64,000 nucleotides of DNA from Thiohalophilus sp. (GCF_034522235.1 NZ_JAXHLN010000003.1:310001-374000); one strand, 5' to 3'; shown: positions 1 to 16,178, numbered from the stretch's first letter. Notes: generated by a model from the letters alone, not told the origin. Program-made: numbers and translations.

Positions 1-2
1 GG

Positions 3-1220
3 GCGGTACTGCAATTAATCGCGGACTTTACCGGCATCAATATGGTGACCAGTGATACGGTCTCGGGGAATGTGACCCTGCGACTGAAAAACGTGCCCTG
101 GGATCAGGCGCTGGATCTGATTCTCAAGACCAAGGGACTGGATAAACGTCAGAACGGAAATGTGATGCTGGTCGCGCCGGCCGAGGAGATCGCCGCGCGC
201 GAGAAAATGGAGCTGGAGGCAAACCGGCAAGTCGAGGCGCTTGCCCCGTTGATTAGCGAGACGATCCAGGTCAATTATGCCAAGGCTTCGGAATTGGCTA
301 GCCTGCTCAAGACAAAAGGCAGCGAACTCCTGTCCGAGCGCGGTAACGTGAGCGTTGATGAGCGTACCAACAAATTGCTGGTTCAGGAAACGGCGGAACG
401 TATCGATGCCATTATCTCCCTGGTCAATGAGCTGGATGTGCCGGTGCGTCAGGTGCTGATTGAGTCGCGCATCGTGCTGGCCAGCACCAACTTCAGCAAG
501 GAAGTCGGGGTGCGCTTCGGGGTGTCCCGAGACTATGTTGGCTCCGATGGTCGTGAACGGGCAACCTCCGGCAATTTGAATGCCGTCGATCAGCTGATTA
601 ACAACGATACCTTGACGTCTCCGGATCGCTGGAACGTAAATTTACCCGCGGCAAGTTCTTCAGCCGGCACCATTGGCATGGCATTGGCAAGATTACCGTT
701 CGGCACCCTGGTGGAGCTGGAGTTGTCCGCGGCCCAGGCCGAGGGGGAAACCGAAATCGTCTCCAGCCCGCGGGTCATCACCGCCAATCAGCAGGAGGCG
801 GTGATCGAATCGGGGCAGGAAATTCCCTATCAGGAAGCCACTTCCAGCGGTGCGACCAGTGTTTCCTTCAAAAAGGCCGTGCTGAGTCTGACGGTGACAC
901 CGCAAATCACCCCGGATGATCGGATTATCATGGATCTGGAAGTCAAGAGTGACAATCCTGACTTTGGTAATCTGGTTCTGGGTGTACCGCCAATCAATAC
1001 CCAGAACGTTCAGACCCAGGTGCTGATCAATAACGGTGAGACGATTGTGCTGGGCGGAGTTTATGAGCAGACCAAGAGTAACACCATCAACCGGGTGCCC
1101 TTCTTTGCGGACCTGCCAATAGTCGGGGCTCTGTTCAGAAGCAAGTCCGAACAAGATGAAAAGAACGAACTGTTGATCTTCGTGACGCCGAAGATCATCA
1201 AGGATGAGATGCAGATCTAG
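3..1220 (+). CDS. pilQ: type IV pilus secretin PilQ, C-terminal part (5' end outside window)
   Basis: This is the C-terminal ~405 residues of the outer-membrane secretin through which the type IV pilus leaves the cell and DNA may enter. The open frame runs in from the window edge, so the start is missing. The first residues (VLQLIADFTGINMV) belong to a secretin/TonB short N-terminal domain. A NolW-like N-domain follows (LASLLKTKG, ERTNKLLVQ, IISLVNELD), then the secretin beta-barrel domain with VLIESRIV, SSPRVITANQQEAVIESGQEI and the signature VPFFADLPIVGALFR. The end KNELLIFVTPKII is the usual secretin C-terminus. Neighbouring aroK and aroB match the conserved pilMNOPQ-aroKB order, so pilM-P probably lie just upstream. 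A strong terminator follows the stop. Confidence 0.96.
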   Translation, partial: AVLQLIADFTGINMVTSDTVSGNVTLRLKNVPWDQALDLILKTKGLDKRQNGNVMLVAPAEEIAAREKMELEANRQVEALAPLISETIQVNYAKASELASLLKTKGSELLSERGNVSVDERTNKLLVQETAERIDAIISLVNELDVPVRQVLIESRIVLASTNFSKEVGVRFGVSRDYVGSDGRERATSGNLNAVDQLINNDTLTSPDRWNVNLPAASSSAGTIGMALARLPFGTLVELELSAAQAEGETEIVSSPRVITANQQEAVIESGQEIPYQEATSSGATSVSFKKAVLSLTVTPQITPDDRIIMDLEVKSDNPDFGNLVLGVPPINTQNVQTQVLINNGETIVLGGVYEQTKSNTINRVPFFADLPIVGALFRSKSEQDEKNELLIFVTPKIIKDEMQI

Positions 1221-1225
1221 TCAGA

Positions 1226-1269
1226 TCGGCCGGTAATGCCGCGAGGCATCACCGGCCGGATTGTTTTTT
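1226..1269 (+). terminator. rho-independent terminator after pilQ
   Basis: Arms GGCCGGT-A-ATGCC and GGCAT-C-ACCGGCC pair through one mismatch around a GCGA loop, followed by GGATTG and six T. It lies six bases after the pilQ stop and ends just before aroK, so pilQ and aroK transcription is probably at least partly separated. Confidence 0.85.
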
Positions 1270-1279
1270 CTGCGGCCTC

Positions 1280-1792
1280 ATGTCTTCAGTCAATAATATC
1301 TTTCTCGTCGGATTGATGGGGGCGGGTAAAACCACCATCGGCCGCCAGCTTGCTCAGGCCCTGGGCAAGGAATTCATGGACAGCGATCACGAAATCGAGG
1401 CACGCACCGGGGTGAATATCCCGTTGATCTTCGAGCTTGAAGGGGAAGCGGGATTTCGGGAGCGTGAATCGGCAGTGCTCGACGAGCTGACCGAACGTGA
1501 CAATGTGGTGCTGGCCACCGGCGGGGGTGCGGTACTGCGCGAGGAAAACCGCCGCCACATGAAACAGCGTGGAATGGTGGTCTATCTGCAGGCTGATGTC
1601 GAGCAGTTGCTGGAGCGCACCCGCAAAGACAAGAATCGGCCGTTGTTGCAGACCGGGGATCCTGAAGGCCGGTTGACCTGTTTGTTGCAGGAGCGGGAAC
1701 CGCTTTATCTCGAACTGGCGGATCTGGTAGTCAATACCGGCCAGGGCAATATCCGCAGCGTGGTCGATACAATTCTGGAAAAACTTGCCTGA
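1280..1792 (+). CDS. aroK: shikimate kinase AroK
   Basis: Phosphorylates shikimate at the 3-hydroxyl with ATP, the fifth step of chorismate synthesis in the cytoplasm. The 170-residue length is normal. Visible motifs are the P-loop GLMGAGKTTIG (about residues 11-21), the shikimate-binding DSDHEIE and FRERE (about 34-40 and 59-63), the GGGAV motif near 80, and the lid arginine in RTRKDKNRPLL. The ATG follows the pilQ terminator directly. aroB lies 70 bp downstream, the usual partner. Confidence 0.97.
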   Translation: MSSVNNIFLVGLMGAGKTTIGRQLAQALGKEFMDSDHEIEARTGVNIPLIFELEGEAGFRERESAVLDELTERDNVVLATGGGAVLREENRRHMKQRGMVVYLQADVEQLLERTRKDKNRPLLQTGDPEGRLTCLLQEREPLYLELADLVVNTGQGNIRSVVDTILEKLA

Positions 1793-1827
1793 GCCGTTGC
1801 TTCTCGCGCGCTGTGCCGACTATCCTG

Positions 1828-1833
1828 TATAAT
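1828..1833 (+). promoter_or_regulatory. possible -10 element of an aroB promoter
   Basis: A perfect TATAAT stands 29 bases before the aroB ATG in the short aroK-aroB gap. No convincing -35 hexamer is seen at 16-18 bases upstream, so a promoter here is only a suggestion. Confidence 0.3.
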
Positions 1834-1862
1834 CTGACAGTTACCGGCGCAATGAAGGCAAC

Positions 1863-2948
1863 ATGATTACTCTCAACGTCGATCTGGGCGAACGCAGTTA
1901 TCCGATATTCATCGGCCAGCAGTTGCTGGGCGATGCCGAGCGGGTCAGCCCCTGTATTGCCGGCACCCAGGTGATGATTGTTACCAATGAAACGATTGCG
2001 CCGTTGTATCTTGACAAGGCCCTGCAGGCGTTTACTGACTACGACCCCGGCCACGTTATCCTGCCTGACGGCGAGCAATACAAGAATCTGGAGATTCTAA
2101 ACCGGATCTTTGATGAATTGCTGGTGCGCCATTTTGATCGCCACTGCACCCTGGTGGCCCTGGGTGGCGGCGTCATCGGGGATATGACCGGCTTCGCCGC
2201 CGCCTGTTACCAACGTGGCGTCGATTTTATCCAGATCCCCACCACCCTGCTGGCCCAGGTCGACTCCTCGGTAGGCGGCAAGACCGGCGTCAATCATCCT
2301 CAGGGCAAGAACATGATCGGGGCGTTTCATCAGCCGCGCTGTGTGATTATTGATACCGATACCCTGAAAACACTGGATGATCGCCAGTTGAGCGCCGGCC
2401 TGGCGGAGATCATCAAGTATGGCCTGATTCGAGACCCCGAATTCATCGAGTGGCTGGAGCAGAATATGGATAAACTGTTGGCGCGCGATCCCGAAGCCAC
2501 CGCGTATGCCATCGAGACCTCCTGCCGCAGCAAGGCCGCCATCGTGGCTGCCGATGAAAAAGAAAGCGGCGTGCGGGCCCTGCTCAATCTCGGCCACACC
2601 TTCGGCCATGCCATTGAAACCGGGGCCGGTTACGGTCACTGGTTGCATGGCGAGGCGGTGGGTACCGGAATGCTGATGGCGGCGGATCTTTCCATGCGCC
2701 AGGGCTGGTTATCGGAGCAGGATGTGCTGCGGGTGGAAAACCTGCTTGACAAGGCGGAGCTGCCCACTCGCGCACCGCATAATATGACCTATGAGCGGTT
2801 TATGGAGCTGATGGCGGTGGACAAAAAGGTCCGTGCCGGCCAGGTTAATCTGGTGCTGTTAAAATCATTGGGCGAGGCGGTTGTTACGGCCGATTTCGAT
2901 CCCGCCCTGCTGCGCGAGACCGTCGAGGCCCATCGCGCCACGGAATAA
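1863..2948 (+). CDS. aroB: 3-dehydroquinate synthase AroB
   Basis: Converts DAHP to 3-dehydroquinate using NAD and a divalent metal; second step of the shikimate pathway. At 361 residues it is full length. It shows the NAD-binding [20 protein letters not shown], the [29 protein letters not shown] block, the metal ligand glutamate in [10 protein letters not shown], and the histidine ligands in [12 protein letters not shown] and HGEAVGTGM. The ATG at 1863 is preceded by GAAGG. The coding end lies 17 bp before the dgt start, suggesting cotranscription. Confidence 0.97.
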   Translation: MITLNVDLGERSYPIFIGQQLLGDAERVSPCIAGTQVMIVTNETIAPLYLDKALQAFTDYDPGHVILPDGEQYKNLEILNRIFDELLVRHFDRHCTLVALGGGVIGDMTGFAAACYQRGVDFIQIPTTLLAQVDSSVGGKTGVNHPQGKNMIGAFHQPRCVIIDTDTLKTLDDRQLSAGLAEIIKYGLIRDPEFIEWLEQNMDKLLARDPEATAYAIETSCRSKAAIVAADEKESGVRALLNLGHTFGHAIETGAGYGHWLHGEAVGTGMLMAADLSMRQGWLSEQDVLRVENLLDKAELPTRAPHNMTYERFMELMAVDKKVRAGQVNLVLLKSLGEAVVTADFDPALLRETVEAHRATE

Positions 2949-2964
2949 ACAGACGGTAAATTCT

Positions 2965-4116
2965 ATGCTAAGTCTTGCGCCCTATGCCGCGAACGAAAAG
3001 AACAGTCTGGGGCGACATATTCCCGAAGAAGCACCCAGTTACCGCAGCGAATTTCAGCGGGACCGGGACCGCATCGTTCACTCCGCCGCGTTTCGTCGCC
3101 TGGAATACAAGACCCAGGTGTTCGTCAATCACGAAGGGGACATGTTCCGTACCCGGCTGACCCACTCCATCGAAGTGGCGCAAATCAGCCGCTCTATCGC
3201 CCGGATTCTCAATATTAATGAAGATCTGAGTGAGACCATCGCCCTGGCGCATGACCTGGGACACACCCCGTTCGGCCATGCCGGCCAGGATGCCCTGAAC
3301 GATTGTATGAAAGAGTATGGCGGGTTCGAACATAATCTGCAGTCGTTGCGTACGGTCGACAAACTGGAGCAGCGTTACGCGGACTTCGAGGGATTGAATC
3401 TGACTTTTGAGGCGCGCGAGGGTATTCTCAAACATTGTTCGCTCAGGCACGCCCGTGAACTGGGCGAGGTGGGGCGCCGCTTTATCGACAAGACTCAGCC
3501 TTCGCTGGAAGCCCAGGCGGTGAACCTGGCCGACGAGATTGCCTATAATAATCATGACGTGGATGACGGCCTGCGCTCGGGGCTGATTACCCTGGCGGAA
3601 CTGGAAGAGATCGAGCTGTTTAATGATCAATACCGGGAAGTCAGGGAGCGCTATCGGGAGCTGACCGACCGACGGCTGATCCACGAGATTATTCGGCGTA
3701 TGATCAACCGTCAGATCATCGATCTGGTAGAGACCAGTCAGGCGGCGATCGAAGTGCTGGCGCCACAGAAAATCGATGATGTCCGCCGGCACAGTCAGAG
3801 TCTGATCGGTTTCAGCGACGAGATGCGCGCCGCCAATATGGCGCTCAAACAATTTCTGCGCAGTCGGCTCTATTCCCATTACCGGGTGCATCGCATGACC
3901 TCGAAGGCGCAACGGATTATCGAGTCGCTGTTCAGCGCGTTCTTTCAGGACCCCAGGCTGTTGCAACCCAAACATCAGCAGAAGGTCTACACGATGGAAG
4001 AAAAAGAAGGCACCAATGGCCGCGCCCGCGCCGTTGCCGACTATATCGCCGGTATGACCGATCGCTATGCGATTGCCGAATACGGGCGCATTTTCGATCC
4101 GGCCGAATTAACCTGA
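2965..4116 (+). CDS. dgt: deoxyguanosinetriphosphate triphosphohydrolase-like protein
   Basis: HD-superfamily dNTPase, which cleaves dNTPs to nucleoside and triphosphate. The 383-residue protein starts at the ATG giving [13 protein letters not shown]. An upstream in-frame start at 2881 would lie inside aroB and adds 28 residues without family character. The family N-terminus [21 protein letters not shown] is present, with metal ligands in [12 protein letters not shown], the HD motif in [15 protein letters not shown], and the later [14 protein letters not shown]. It sits between aroB and the WGR/DamX-like genes, a site often occupied by dgt in gammaproteobacteria. The exact nucleotide preference cannot be read from sequence. 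Confidence 0.93.
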   Translation: MLSLAPYAANEKNSLGRHIPEEAPSYRSEFQRDRDRIVHSAAFRRLEYKTQVFVNHEGDMFRTRLTHSIEVAQISRSIARILNINEDLSETIALAHDLGHTPFGHAGQDALNDCMKEYGGFEHNLQSLRTVDKLEQRYADFEGLNLTFEAREGILKHCSLRHARELGEVGRRFIDKTQPSLEAQAVNLADEIAYNNHDVDDGLRSGLITLAELEEIELFNDQYREVRERYRELTDRRLIHEIIRRMINRQIIDLVETSQAAIEVLAPQKIDDVRRHSQSLIGFSDEMRAANMALKQFLRSRLYSHYRVHRMTSKAQRIIESLFSAFFQDPRLLQPKHQQKVYTMEEKEGTNGRARAVADYIAGMTDRYAIAEYGRIFDPAELT

Positions 4117-4143
4117 ACCGTGTAGTTGTGAGCGCGCCAGTTC

Positions 4144-4401
4144 ATGCGTATCTATATGCAAATACCGGCCATGGAAGACAAGCCGCCAAGGTTCTACCAG
4201 CTCATGCTGCAAAAGGACCTGGTAGACGGCTGGAATCTGATTCGCAACTGGGGCGAGACCGGCAGCCGCGGACGGGTCAAGCAGGATCATTACAGTGATC
4301 TGGAACAGGCCCAGACAGCGCTGCTCAAGGTACGGGATATGCAGCTCGAGCGCGGTTACAAGGTGATGTTCATGCAGGGACAGGAACTGCCGCATGAGTA
4401 A
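4144..4401 (+). CDS. WGR-domain protein
   Basis: This 85-residue protein is almost entirely one WGR domain. It shows RFYQLMLQKDLVDGWNLIRNWGETGSRGRV, where WGETGSRG is the namesake motif, then an acidic/alpine helix (DLEQAQTALLKVRDMQLERGYKVMF). WGR domains occur in PARPs and in stand-alone bacterial proteins and bind nucleic acid or protein in the studied cases; the role here is unknown. Its end overlaps the start of the next gene by 8 bases, so it is likely translationally coupled to the DamX-like protein. Confidence 0.8.
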   Translation: MRIYMQIPAMEDKPPRFYQLMLQKDLVDGWNLIRNWGETGSRGRVKQDHYSDLEQAQTALLKVRDMQLERGYKVMFMQGQELPHE

Positions 4402-6490
4402 TTACGACGACATCCCGACGCTGCGACACGAGCCCGACTATCTGGCGGACTACGGTCTGCAGAGACCGCCTTTTTTTACCGAGCACGATGATCGCTTTAT
4501 CTACCTGGACGACGAGCGCCGGCAATTACTCGATATGCTGCAGCATCTGACCCGTTACAGCCGGCTGATGCTGATCGTTGTCGGCGAACGGGGCATCGGC
4601 AAGACCAGCATCAGACAGCACTTTATCAACCAGGCGGATGAGCGTTACCTGATCAGTGACGTCGCGGCGCATCCGATGATGGATGCCAACGAGCTGCTCT
4701 CAGGTGTTGCCCGGGGCTTTGGTCTGCTCGATATTCCCGCCACCCCGGTGGAATTGCAGAACAACCTCTATCATTATCTGGCCGGTCTGCAGCAGCAGGA
4801 TCGGACACCGGTGTTGCTGGTGGACGATGCCCATGAACTGCCCCGGGACGCTCTGGAGGCGCTGTTTTATCTTGCCGATGCCGAAGCCGGCGAGGGCAAT
4901 CTGCTGCATCTGGTGCTGTTCTGCGAGCCGGCGATTGAGGTGATGCTTGAATCGTCCGCCATCCAGCCACTCAAGGAACGGGTGACCCACCACATGCGCC
5001 TGGCCCCTTTCGATGAGGCGCAGACCGCCGAGTATATTCGCCATCGTCTGGCCGTCGCCGGGCTGGACGGTGCCAGTCCCTTTACCCTCCGGGATATTCG
5101 CGCAATTTACCGGAGTGCCGACGGCATACCGGCCCGGATCAATGATGCCGCCTACCGCCTGCTCGTCGGGATAGAGATTGGGGAGGAGACGGATTTCGAG
5201 TTGGAGAGCGCACCGCTTGCAACGCGAAAGCGGGCATCGGGCCGCGGCTATCTTGCCGCCGGTGGTGCGATGGTGTTGCTTGTCGCCGCGATGCTCTGGT
5301 GGCCGGAGTCGGAAATCCAACCGTCGGTGGACTCGTCGCACTCGCCATCGATCAGCCAGGGCGAACCGGCCGCAATGTCGTCGTCGCAGGAGATCGTGGA
5401 ACTGCGTCCCGAACGGCTGAGCGGTACGCCTTTTGAAGCGGCACGCGATCAGCACGTGCCCGACGATCGGGAACTGTCGGTGGAGCCGGTGGGCGAACCC
5501 GTGGCAGCATCGACTCCCGCACTGCACATCGAGGCGATCAAGCCCAATCCGGTACCGGCCAGTGATGAACTGCAGACAGTCAGTCTGCACGGCAAGGGCT
5601 TTGATGAGAGCACTCGTATTACGGTCGAATGGGGTAATCAGCGCAAAACGCTGGCTGCTTCCCGGGTTGCGCTGATCAACGACAAACAGCTCGATTTTCG
5701 TCTGCGCGTCGGGACCCGCGCGCAAACCTGGGAACTGCTGGTGCGCAACCCACAAAGCGATGAACGGGTCCGAACCCGTTTCACGGTAGAACCCGGGGCG
5801 GCGGCAGAGAATGATCCCGTACCGGCATCAGCCAAGGCAGCAGTCGCGGTGAAGGAAACCCTCGACATTGACTGGCTGCAGCGCCAGCCGGCCGATCACT
5901 ACACGCTGCAGCTGCTGGCAACGCGACAACGTGACAATCTGCAGGCCTTCCTGCAACGCCATGACCTGGACACGCAAAGTGTGATTGTCGAAAGTCGCAA
6001 GAACAGTGAACCCTGGTATGCCGCGGTCTTTGGCAGTTATCCCGATACCGGGGTGGCCCGGGAGGCGGCCGCGGATCTGCCCGGTGACCTGGAGGCGCCG
6101 TGGATCCGGCGTATCGGGGACGTTCAGGCGAGCCTGGCGCACCCGGCCGACGAGCCGATTACCGACAAGCCGGTGCCCCACAGCGCCACCTTGCGGGCAC
6201 ATACCGCCTGGTTGTGGGATCAGGATCCGGACGCCTATACCCTGCAGCTGATTGCCGGTTCTAATGAGCCGGCGATCCAGGACTTTATCGATCACCATGC
6301 ACTGCGCGGCGAAGCCGTGTTTTATCAGACCCGGCGCAAGGGCAACCCCTGGTTCGTGGTGGTACTGGGCCGGCATGCCGATCGCGCGGCGGCGCTGGCG
6401 GCACGTGAGGCATTGCCGGCGACGCTGCGCGAACAGGCGCCATGGCCGCGCGCCTTCGCCGATATTCATAGCGAACTCGCCGCACCCTGA
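4394..6490 (+). CDS. DamX-like AAA ATPase with IPT/TIG-like region and two SPOR domains
   Basis: A 698-residue inner-membrane protein at the damX position after aroB. The N-terminal part is an ExeA/GspA-type AAA ATPase: the entry sequence YGLQRPPFF, Walker [10 protein letters not shown] (about 63-71), Walker [12 protein letters not shown] (about 138-148). One membrane segment follows ([19 protein letters not shown], about 285-305), then a low-complexity acidic linker. Next is an IPT/TIG-like beta domain ([20 protein letters not shown]...GKGF). Two consecutive SPOR domains start at [11 protein letters not shown] and [15 protein letters not shown] domains bind denuded septal peptidoglycan, so a role at the division site is inferred. 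E. coli DamX has one SPOR domain and no recognisable intact AAA motif, so this architecture is larger than the reference. Confidence 0.88.
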   Translation: MSNYDDIPTLRHEPDYLADYGLQRPPFFTEHDDRFIYLDDERRQLLDMLQHLTRYSRLMLIVVGERGIGKTSIRQHFINQADERYLISDVAAHPMMDANELLSGVARGFGLLDIPATPVELQNNLYHYLAGLQQQDRTPVLLVDDAHELPRDALEALFYLADAEAGEGNLLHLVLFCEPAIEVMLESSAIQPLKERVTHHMRLAPFDEAQTAEYIRHRLAVAGLDGASPFTLRDIRAIYRSADGIPARINDAAYRLLVGIEIGEETDFELESAPLATRKRASGRGYLAAGGAMVLLVAAMLWWPESEIQPSVDSSHSPSISQGEPAAMSSSQEIVELRPERLSGTPFEAARDQHVPDDRELSVEPVGEPVAASTPALHIEAIKPNPVPASDELQTVSLHGKGFDESTRITVEWGNQRKTLAASRVALINDKQLDFRLRVGTRAQTWELLVRNPQSDERVRTRFTVEPGAAAENDPVPASAKAAVAVKETLDIDWLQRQPADHYTLQLLATRQRDNLQAFLQRHDLDTQSVIVESRKNSEPWYAAVFGSYPDTGVAREAAADLPGDLEAPWIRRIGDVQASLAHPADEPITDKPVPHSATLRAHTAWLWDQDPDAYTLQLIAGSNEPAIQDFIDHHALRGEAVFYQTRRKGNPWFVVVLGRHADRAAALAAREALPATLREQAPWPRAFADIHSELAAP

Positions 6491-6573
6491 GCCACCCGGG
6501 AATCCCGATAACCCTGTCGGTTCTCCTGTCATTTTGTCCTAAAACATCAAGCAAAACAGCTCCTTATGGAGCA

Positions 6574-6603
6574 TTGCAGGGGCCTGTGGCCTGGCTGTAT
6601 ACT
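6574..6603 (+). promoter_or_regulatory. sigma70-type promoter for gltB
   Basis: TTGCAG (6574-6579) and TATACT (6598-6603) are separated by 18 bases. A possible TTG start for gltB coincides with the -35 box, which would put that start upstream of the transcript. This supports the GTG at 6661 as the real gltB start. Confidence 0.65.
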
Positions 6604-6660
6604 TCTGGGCCATTTTGCCCGCGATCTGCGGGTAAAAAGTCGAATCACGGTAAGAATTTA

Positions 6661-12625
<5,965 letters not shown>

Positions 12626-12631
12626 ATAATT

Positions 12632-12782
12632 AACGCAGAGGACGCTGAGTCGCAGAGGCGCGGAGAAAAAAATAATAAATTTCGTCCTGCGTTTCTGCGC
12701 GACTTTATCCTGCCTGCAACCGACAACAAGAAACAGAATTGATTCTCTCTGCGCCTCCGCGCCTCTGCGTGCTCCGCGTTTG
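12632..12782. repeat. paired GC-rich dispersed repeat (inverted copies)
   Basis: Two imperfect copies of a ~36-bp element (core CGCAGAGGCGCGGAG) face each other at 12632-12666 and 12745-12782, separated by ~78 bp of unrelated AT-richer sequence. Related elements stand at 23064, 29971, 30086 and 34696. No coding sequence is seen between gltD and hemE. Confidence 0.8.
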
Positions 12783-12810
12783 AGTCGTCGATCATAAAAA
12801 GTGGACAAGA

Positions 12811-13878
12811 ATGACTGAATTGAAAAATGATCGTTTGTTGAAGGCCCTGGCGCGTGAGCCGGTGGATGTGACGCCGGTGTGGATGATGCGCCAGGCCGGG
12901 CGTTATCTGCCCGAGTATCGCGCCACGCGTGAGAAGGCCGGCAGTTTTCTGGATCTGTGCAAGAACCCGGAGCTGGCCACCGAGGTAACGATGCAGCCGC
13001 TGGATCGCTTCGATCTGGATGCGGCGATTCTGTTTTCCGATATTCTGACCATTCCCGATGCCATGGACCTGGGCCTCTACTTTGCCGAGGGCGAAGGTCC
13101 CTGCTTTGAGCGGCCGCTGCGTTCGGCCGCGGCGATCGAGCAACTGCCGGTCCCCGATGTCGCCGACAGCCTCGGTTATGTGATGGACGCAGTGAGCACG
13201 ATTCGTCGCGAGCTGGACGGCCGGATGCCGCTGATCGGTTTCTCCGGCAGTCCCTGGACCCTGGCCACCTACATGGTGGAGGGTGGCACCACCAAGGAGT
13301 TCGCCCTGGTCAAAGGGTTGCTCTACGAAAATCCCCGGGCGATGCACCAGTTGCTGGAGAAGCTGGCGCATACCGTGATCGACTACCTCAATGCCCAGAT
13401 CGCCGCCGGCGCCCAGGCGGTGATGATCTTCGACACCTGGGGCGGGGTGCTGACCACGCGGGATTACAGTGAATTCTCCCTCCACTATATGCGCCGGATC
13501 ATCGCCGGTCTGACCCGCGAGCACGAAGGTCGCAAGGTGCCGGTGATCATCTTCAGCAAAGGGGGCTGCCAGTGGCTGGAGGATCAGGCCGACATCGGTG
13601 CCGACGCGCTGGGACTGGACTGGACCATCGACATCGGCCTGGCCCGCCAGCGGGTAGGTCAGCAGGTTGCCCTGCAGGGGAATATGGATCCCTGCGTCCT
13701 CTACGCCTCCCCCGAGCGCATCCGCGCCGAAGTGGCCACTATCCTGGAGAGCTATGGGCCGGGCGAGGGACACATCTTCAATCTGGGACACGGCATTCAC
13801 CAGCATGTGGACCCGGAACACGCCCGCGCCTTTATTGACGCCGTCCACGAATTGAGTGTCCCCTACCACGGCGGTTAA
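12811..13878 (+). CDS. hemE: uroporphyrinogen decarboxylase
   Basis: Decarboxylates the four acetate side chains of uroporphyrinogen III to give coproporphyrinogen III, a heme-pathway step in the cytosol. The 355-residue length is standard. Signature motifs are [16 protein letters not shown] (about 21-36) and the second conserved block [17 protein letters not shown], then IFDTWGG and [12 protein letters not shown] near the C-terminus. The start is the first ATG after the repeat element. gltD-hemE adjacency is common in gammaproteobacteria. Confidence 0.97.
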   Translation: MTELKNDRLLKALAREPVDVTPVWMMRQAGRYLPEYRATREKAGSFLDLCKNPELATEVTMQPLDRFDLDAAILFSDILTIPDAMDLGLYFAEGEGPCFERPLRSAAAIEQLPVPDVADSLGYVMDAVSTIRRELDGRMPLIGFSGSPWTLATYMVEGGTTKEFALVKGLLYENPRAMHQLLEKLAHTVIDYLNAQIAAGAQAVMIFDTWGGVLTTRDYSEFSLHYMRRIIAGLTREHEGRKVPVIIFSKGGCQWLEDQADIGADALGLDWTIDIGLARQRVGQQVALQGNMDPCVLYASPERIRAEVATILESYGPGEGHIFNLGHGIHQHVDPEHARAFIDAVHELSVPYHGG

Positions 13879-13988
13879 ACACGCATTATAAATAGGTGAG
13901 CTGGTTCAAAAATAATTCAAGCAGAACAGCAGATGGTCGATATATTTTATTCAACCAGCCCCACAGCTTATGACTACAGAGGTGTCAA

Positions 13989-14798
13989 ATGCGTGTACTT
14001 GTCGGTTTTTTGAGTCTGCTTCTGATCGCGGTCTCTTCGGCGCAGGCCAATGACGAATTCCCCGGTCGCAGTCTGTATCTGGATGTCCCGCATATCGAAC
14101 TCGATGAACTGGCCAAACGCTATGACGAGGTGATTATCGTCGATGTCCGCTCCGGCTATGAATACGATACCCTGCATATCAAAAAGGCGATCAATATTTC
14201 ACTCGGTGCCTCCGATTATGTCGATCGCATGCACCAGCTGCGTCAGGCAAATCCGGATAAGACCATTGTGACCTACTGTAACGGCAAGACCTGCATGAAG
14301 TCCTACAAGGCGGCGCGTAAAGCGTTGCAGCGCGGCGTTGAGAATGTAGTCTCATTCGATGCCGGGATCATGGACTGGGCACAAAACCAGCCGGAACGGT
14401 CGGTGCTGCTGGGTGAGTCGCCACTGGATCCGGCAAAACTGATCGCCAAGCCGGTGTTCAAACAACATTTGATAAAACCGGAGGAGTTTGTCGGTAATGC
14501 CAACCGGGATGGCAACATGATCGTCGATGCACGTGATCCGTTACAGCGCGCGGGTTATGCGCTGTTCATGGGCAAGGAACACCGGGCCTCCCTGGCGGAT
14601 GAAAAGAAAATGGGCGAGTTGATCGCCAAAGCGGCCAGGACCGGTGAGACTATGTATATCTATGACGAAGCCGGCAAGCAGGTACGCTGGTTGATGTATC
14701 GTCTCGAACAGCGTGGTGTGAAGGACTACTACTTCATGGAGGGCGGCACCAACGCCTTCTACAAGAAATTGCGTGAGGAGTTCGCCAAAGGCGACTGA
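13989..14798 (+). CDS. exported protein with two rhodanese domains
   Basis: A 269-residue protein with a clear Sec signal peptide (MRVLVGFLSLLLIAVSSAQA, cleavage after AQA). The first rhodanese domain has IIVDVRSGYEYDTLHIKKAINI and the active loop CNGKTC with a candidate sulfur-carrying cysteine. The second domain (IVDARDPLQRAGYALFMGKEHRA ... MYIYDEAGKQVRW) lacks a loop cysteine and is probably structural. Rhodaneses carry sulfane sulfur, so a periplasmic sulfur-transfer or redox role is inferred. GAGGTG precedes the ATG. It has no operon partner within 60 bp upstream. Confidence 0.82.
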   Translation: MRVLVGFLSLLLIAVSSAQANDEFPGRSLYLDVPHIELDELAKRYDEVIIVDVRSGYEYDTLHIKKAINISLGASDYVDRMHQLRQANPDKTIVTYCNGKTCMKSYKAARKALQRGVENVVSFDAGIMDWAQNQPERSVLLGESPLDPAKLIAKPVFKQHLIKPEEFVGNANRDGNMIVDARDPLQRAGYALFMGKEHRASLADEKKMGELIAKAARTGETMYIYDEAGKQVRWLMYRLEQRGVKDYYFMEGGTNAFYKKLREEFAKGD

Positions 14799-14879
14799 AT
14801 CGATCAACACCGATTCGATTAATCCTGCAGTTTATACCCGGCGATGGGCGCCGGACGTAAACTGTGCGACAATCCGCTC

Positions 14880-15704
14880 ATGGAAATTATCGGTAATATT
14901 CGCAAGCTCACCACGCACCTGTCTGATCCGGTCGATTACCAGCTACCCATCGGGGATCAACAGCTGGCAATGAGCCCCTTGTTTGGCCGGGCCATCCAAT
15001 TGCAGTTCCTCGGCGAGATTCACTGTATCGAATGCGGTCGCAAGACCAGCAAAAGCTTCAACCAGGGCTATTGTTATCCCTGCTTCCGCTCCCTGGCCCA
15101 GTGCGACAGCTGCATCGTCAAGCCCGAGCAATGCCACTATTTCGAAGGGACCTGCCGCGAGCCGGAATGGGCCGCGCAGCACTGTCTGCGGGACCATTAT
15201 GTCTATCTGGCCAATTCGTCGGGCATCAAGGTGGGGATTACCCGGGGCAGCCAGATCCCGACCCGCTGGATGGACCAGGGGGCTTCTCAGGCACTGCCGA
15301 TCATGCGGGTTAAAAACCGCCTGATCTCCGGTCTGGCGGAAGTGATTCTCAAGCAACACGTGGCGGACAAGACCGCCTGGCAGCGAATGCTCAAGGGCGA
15401 ACCCGAGTTCGTCGATCTGGCGACGCGCCGGGATGAGCTGTTCGAACAATGCCGTAATGAACTGAATCAGCTGGCGGCGCAACAAGGTGAGGATAGCCTG
15501 AGCCTGTTGACCGATGAGACCGTGGTGGACATCCGCTATCCGGTCACCGCTTATCCGCAGAAGATCACTTCCCTGAACTTCGACAAAACCCCACTCATTG
15601 AAGGTGTGCTACAGGGAATCAAGGGGCAATATCTGATTTTAAGCAGCGGCGTCTTGAACCTGCGCAAGTTTTCGGGTTATAAGCTGCAGCTGACCTCTCC
15701 ATGA
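14880..15704 (+). CDS. DUF2797 family protein
   Basis: Cytosolic protein of 274 residues when read from the ATG giving MEIIGNIRKLTTHL, the usual beginning of the family; an upstream ATG at 14844 is possible but adds residues without family character. The first third contains a cysteine-rich, zinc-ribbon-like region (CIECGRKTSKSFNQGYCYPC, CDSC, CHYFEGTC). The central part, HYVYLANSSGIKVGITRGSQIPTRWMDQGA, resembles a GIY-YIG-like fold segment. Family function is unknown to me. It stands alone, upstream of the metal-transport cluster. Confidence 0.8.
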   Translation: MEIIGNIRKLTTHLSDPVDYQLPIGDQQLAMSPLFGRAIQLQFLGEIHCIECGRKTSKSFNQGYCYPCFRSLAQCDSCIVKPEQCHYFEGTCREPEWAAQHCLRDHYVYLANSSGIKVGITRGSQIPTRWMDQGASQALPIMRVKNRLISGLAEVILKQHVADKTAWQRMLKGEPEFVDLATRRDELFEQCRNELNQLAAQQGEDSLSLLTDETVVDIRYPVTAYPQKITSLNFDKTPLIEGVLQGIKGQYLILSSGVLNLRKFSGYKLQLTSP

Positions 15705-15723
15705 AGCGGACTTGATAACAGCA

Positions 15724-16017
15724 ATGCACTCCTGGCGACAATTTCGATGGCATAACCTGACACGCGTGTTGTTACTGCTCGTGTTGCTGGGGCAGTCCGC
15801 GTTGCTGTTGCACGAGAGCGAACACGCCAGGGATTTCGCGGGTGAGAGCGAATGTCAGCTCTGTCTGCATGCCCAGCCAAATATGAATGCGGTACACTCC
15901 GCACCGGTTCTGAACGTCTGTTTCGAACGGCGCGGGATCCTTGCGCCGTCTGTTGAACAGCCGGTTTACTTCTCCCCTGTCTATGCCAATTCGTCCCGTG
16001 GCCCGCCGCGCGCCTGA
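15724..16017 (+). CDS. small DUF2946-like exported or membrane protein
   Basis: A 97-residue protein starting at MHSWRQFRWHNLTRV; a TTG 12 bases earlier is less likely. One hydrophobic segment (VLLLLVLLGQSALLLHE) acts as signal or anchor and is followed by His/Cys residues (HESEHARDF, ECQLCLHAQPN). This layout is like DUF2946 proteins, which often sit beside metal-related genes. It is directly upstream of the outer-membrane and ABC metal-uptake genes, so a metal-linked role is inferred. Homology is not certain from inspection. Confidence 0.6.
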   Translation: MHSWRQFRWHNLTRVLLLLVLLGQSALLLHESEHARDFAGESECQLCLHAQPNMNAVHSAPVLNVCFERRGILAPSVEQPVYFSPVYANSSRGPPRA

Positions 16018-16178
16018 ACTCCCTCGATCATAAATTTAAATTGACAGTGTAATCCCCGAACGGGGCATTGCGTACAGGTGTGATCTTCCCGTCATGGCAT
16101 GCCGTGTTTTTGCGCCATGCAAGACATGAGCGATCGTCATTGGTGTGATGTGACGGGACAATGAGTCAGGAGCTAACA

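Noticed and set aside
2968-3975. 335-codon open frame on the minus strand
   Set aside because: Antisense to dgt; no domain features.
5178-5420. Arg-rich plus-strand frame and others like it inside the damX-like gene
   Set aside because: Different frame of a confirmed gene; the Arg/Trp/Pro-rich composition is typical of out-of-frame GC-rich sequence.
16018-16178. Zur-binding site upstream of the metal-uptake barrel gene
   Set aside because: No convincing palindrome with the known Zur consensus was found. CCCCGAACGGGG and a loose CATGGC/GCCATG pair are present but not specific.
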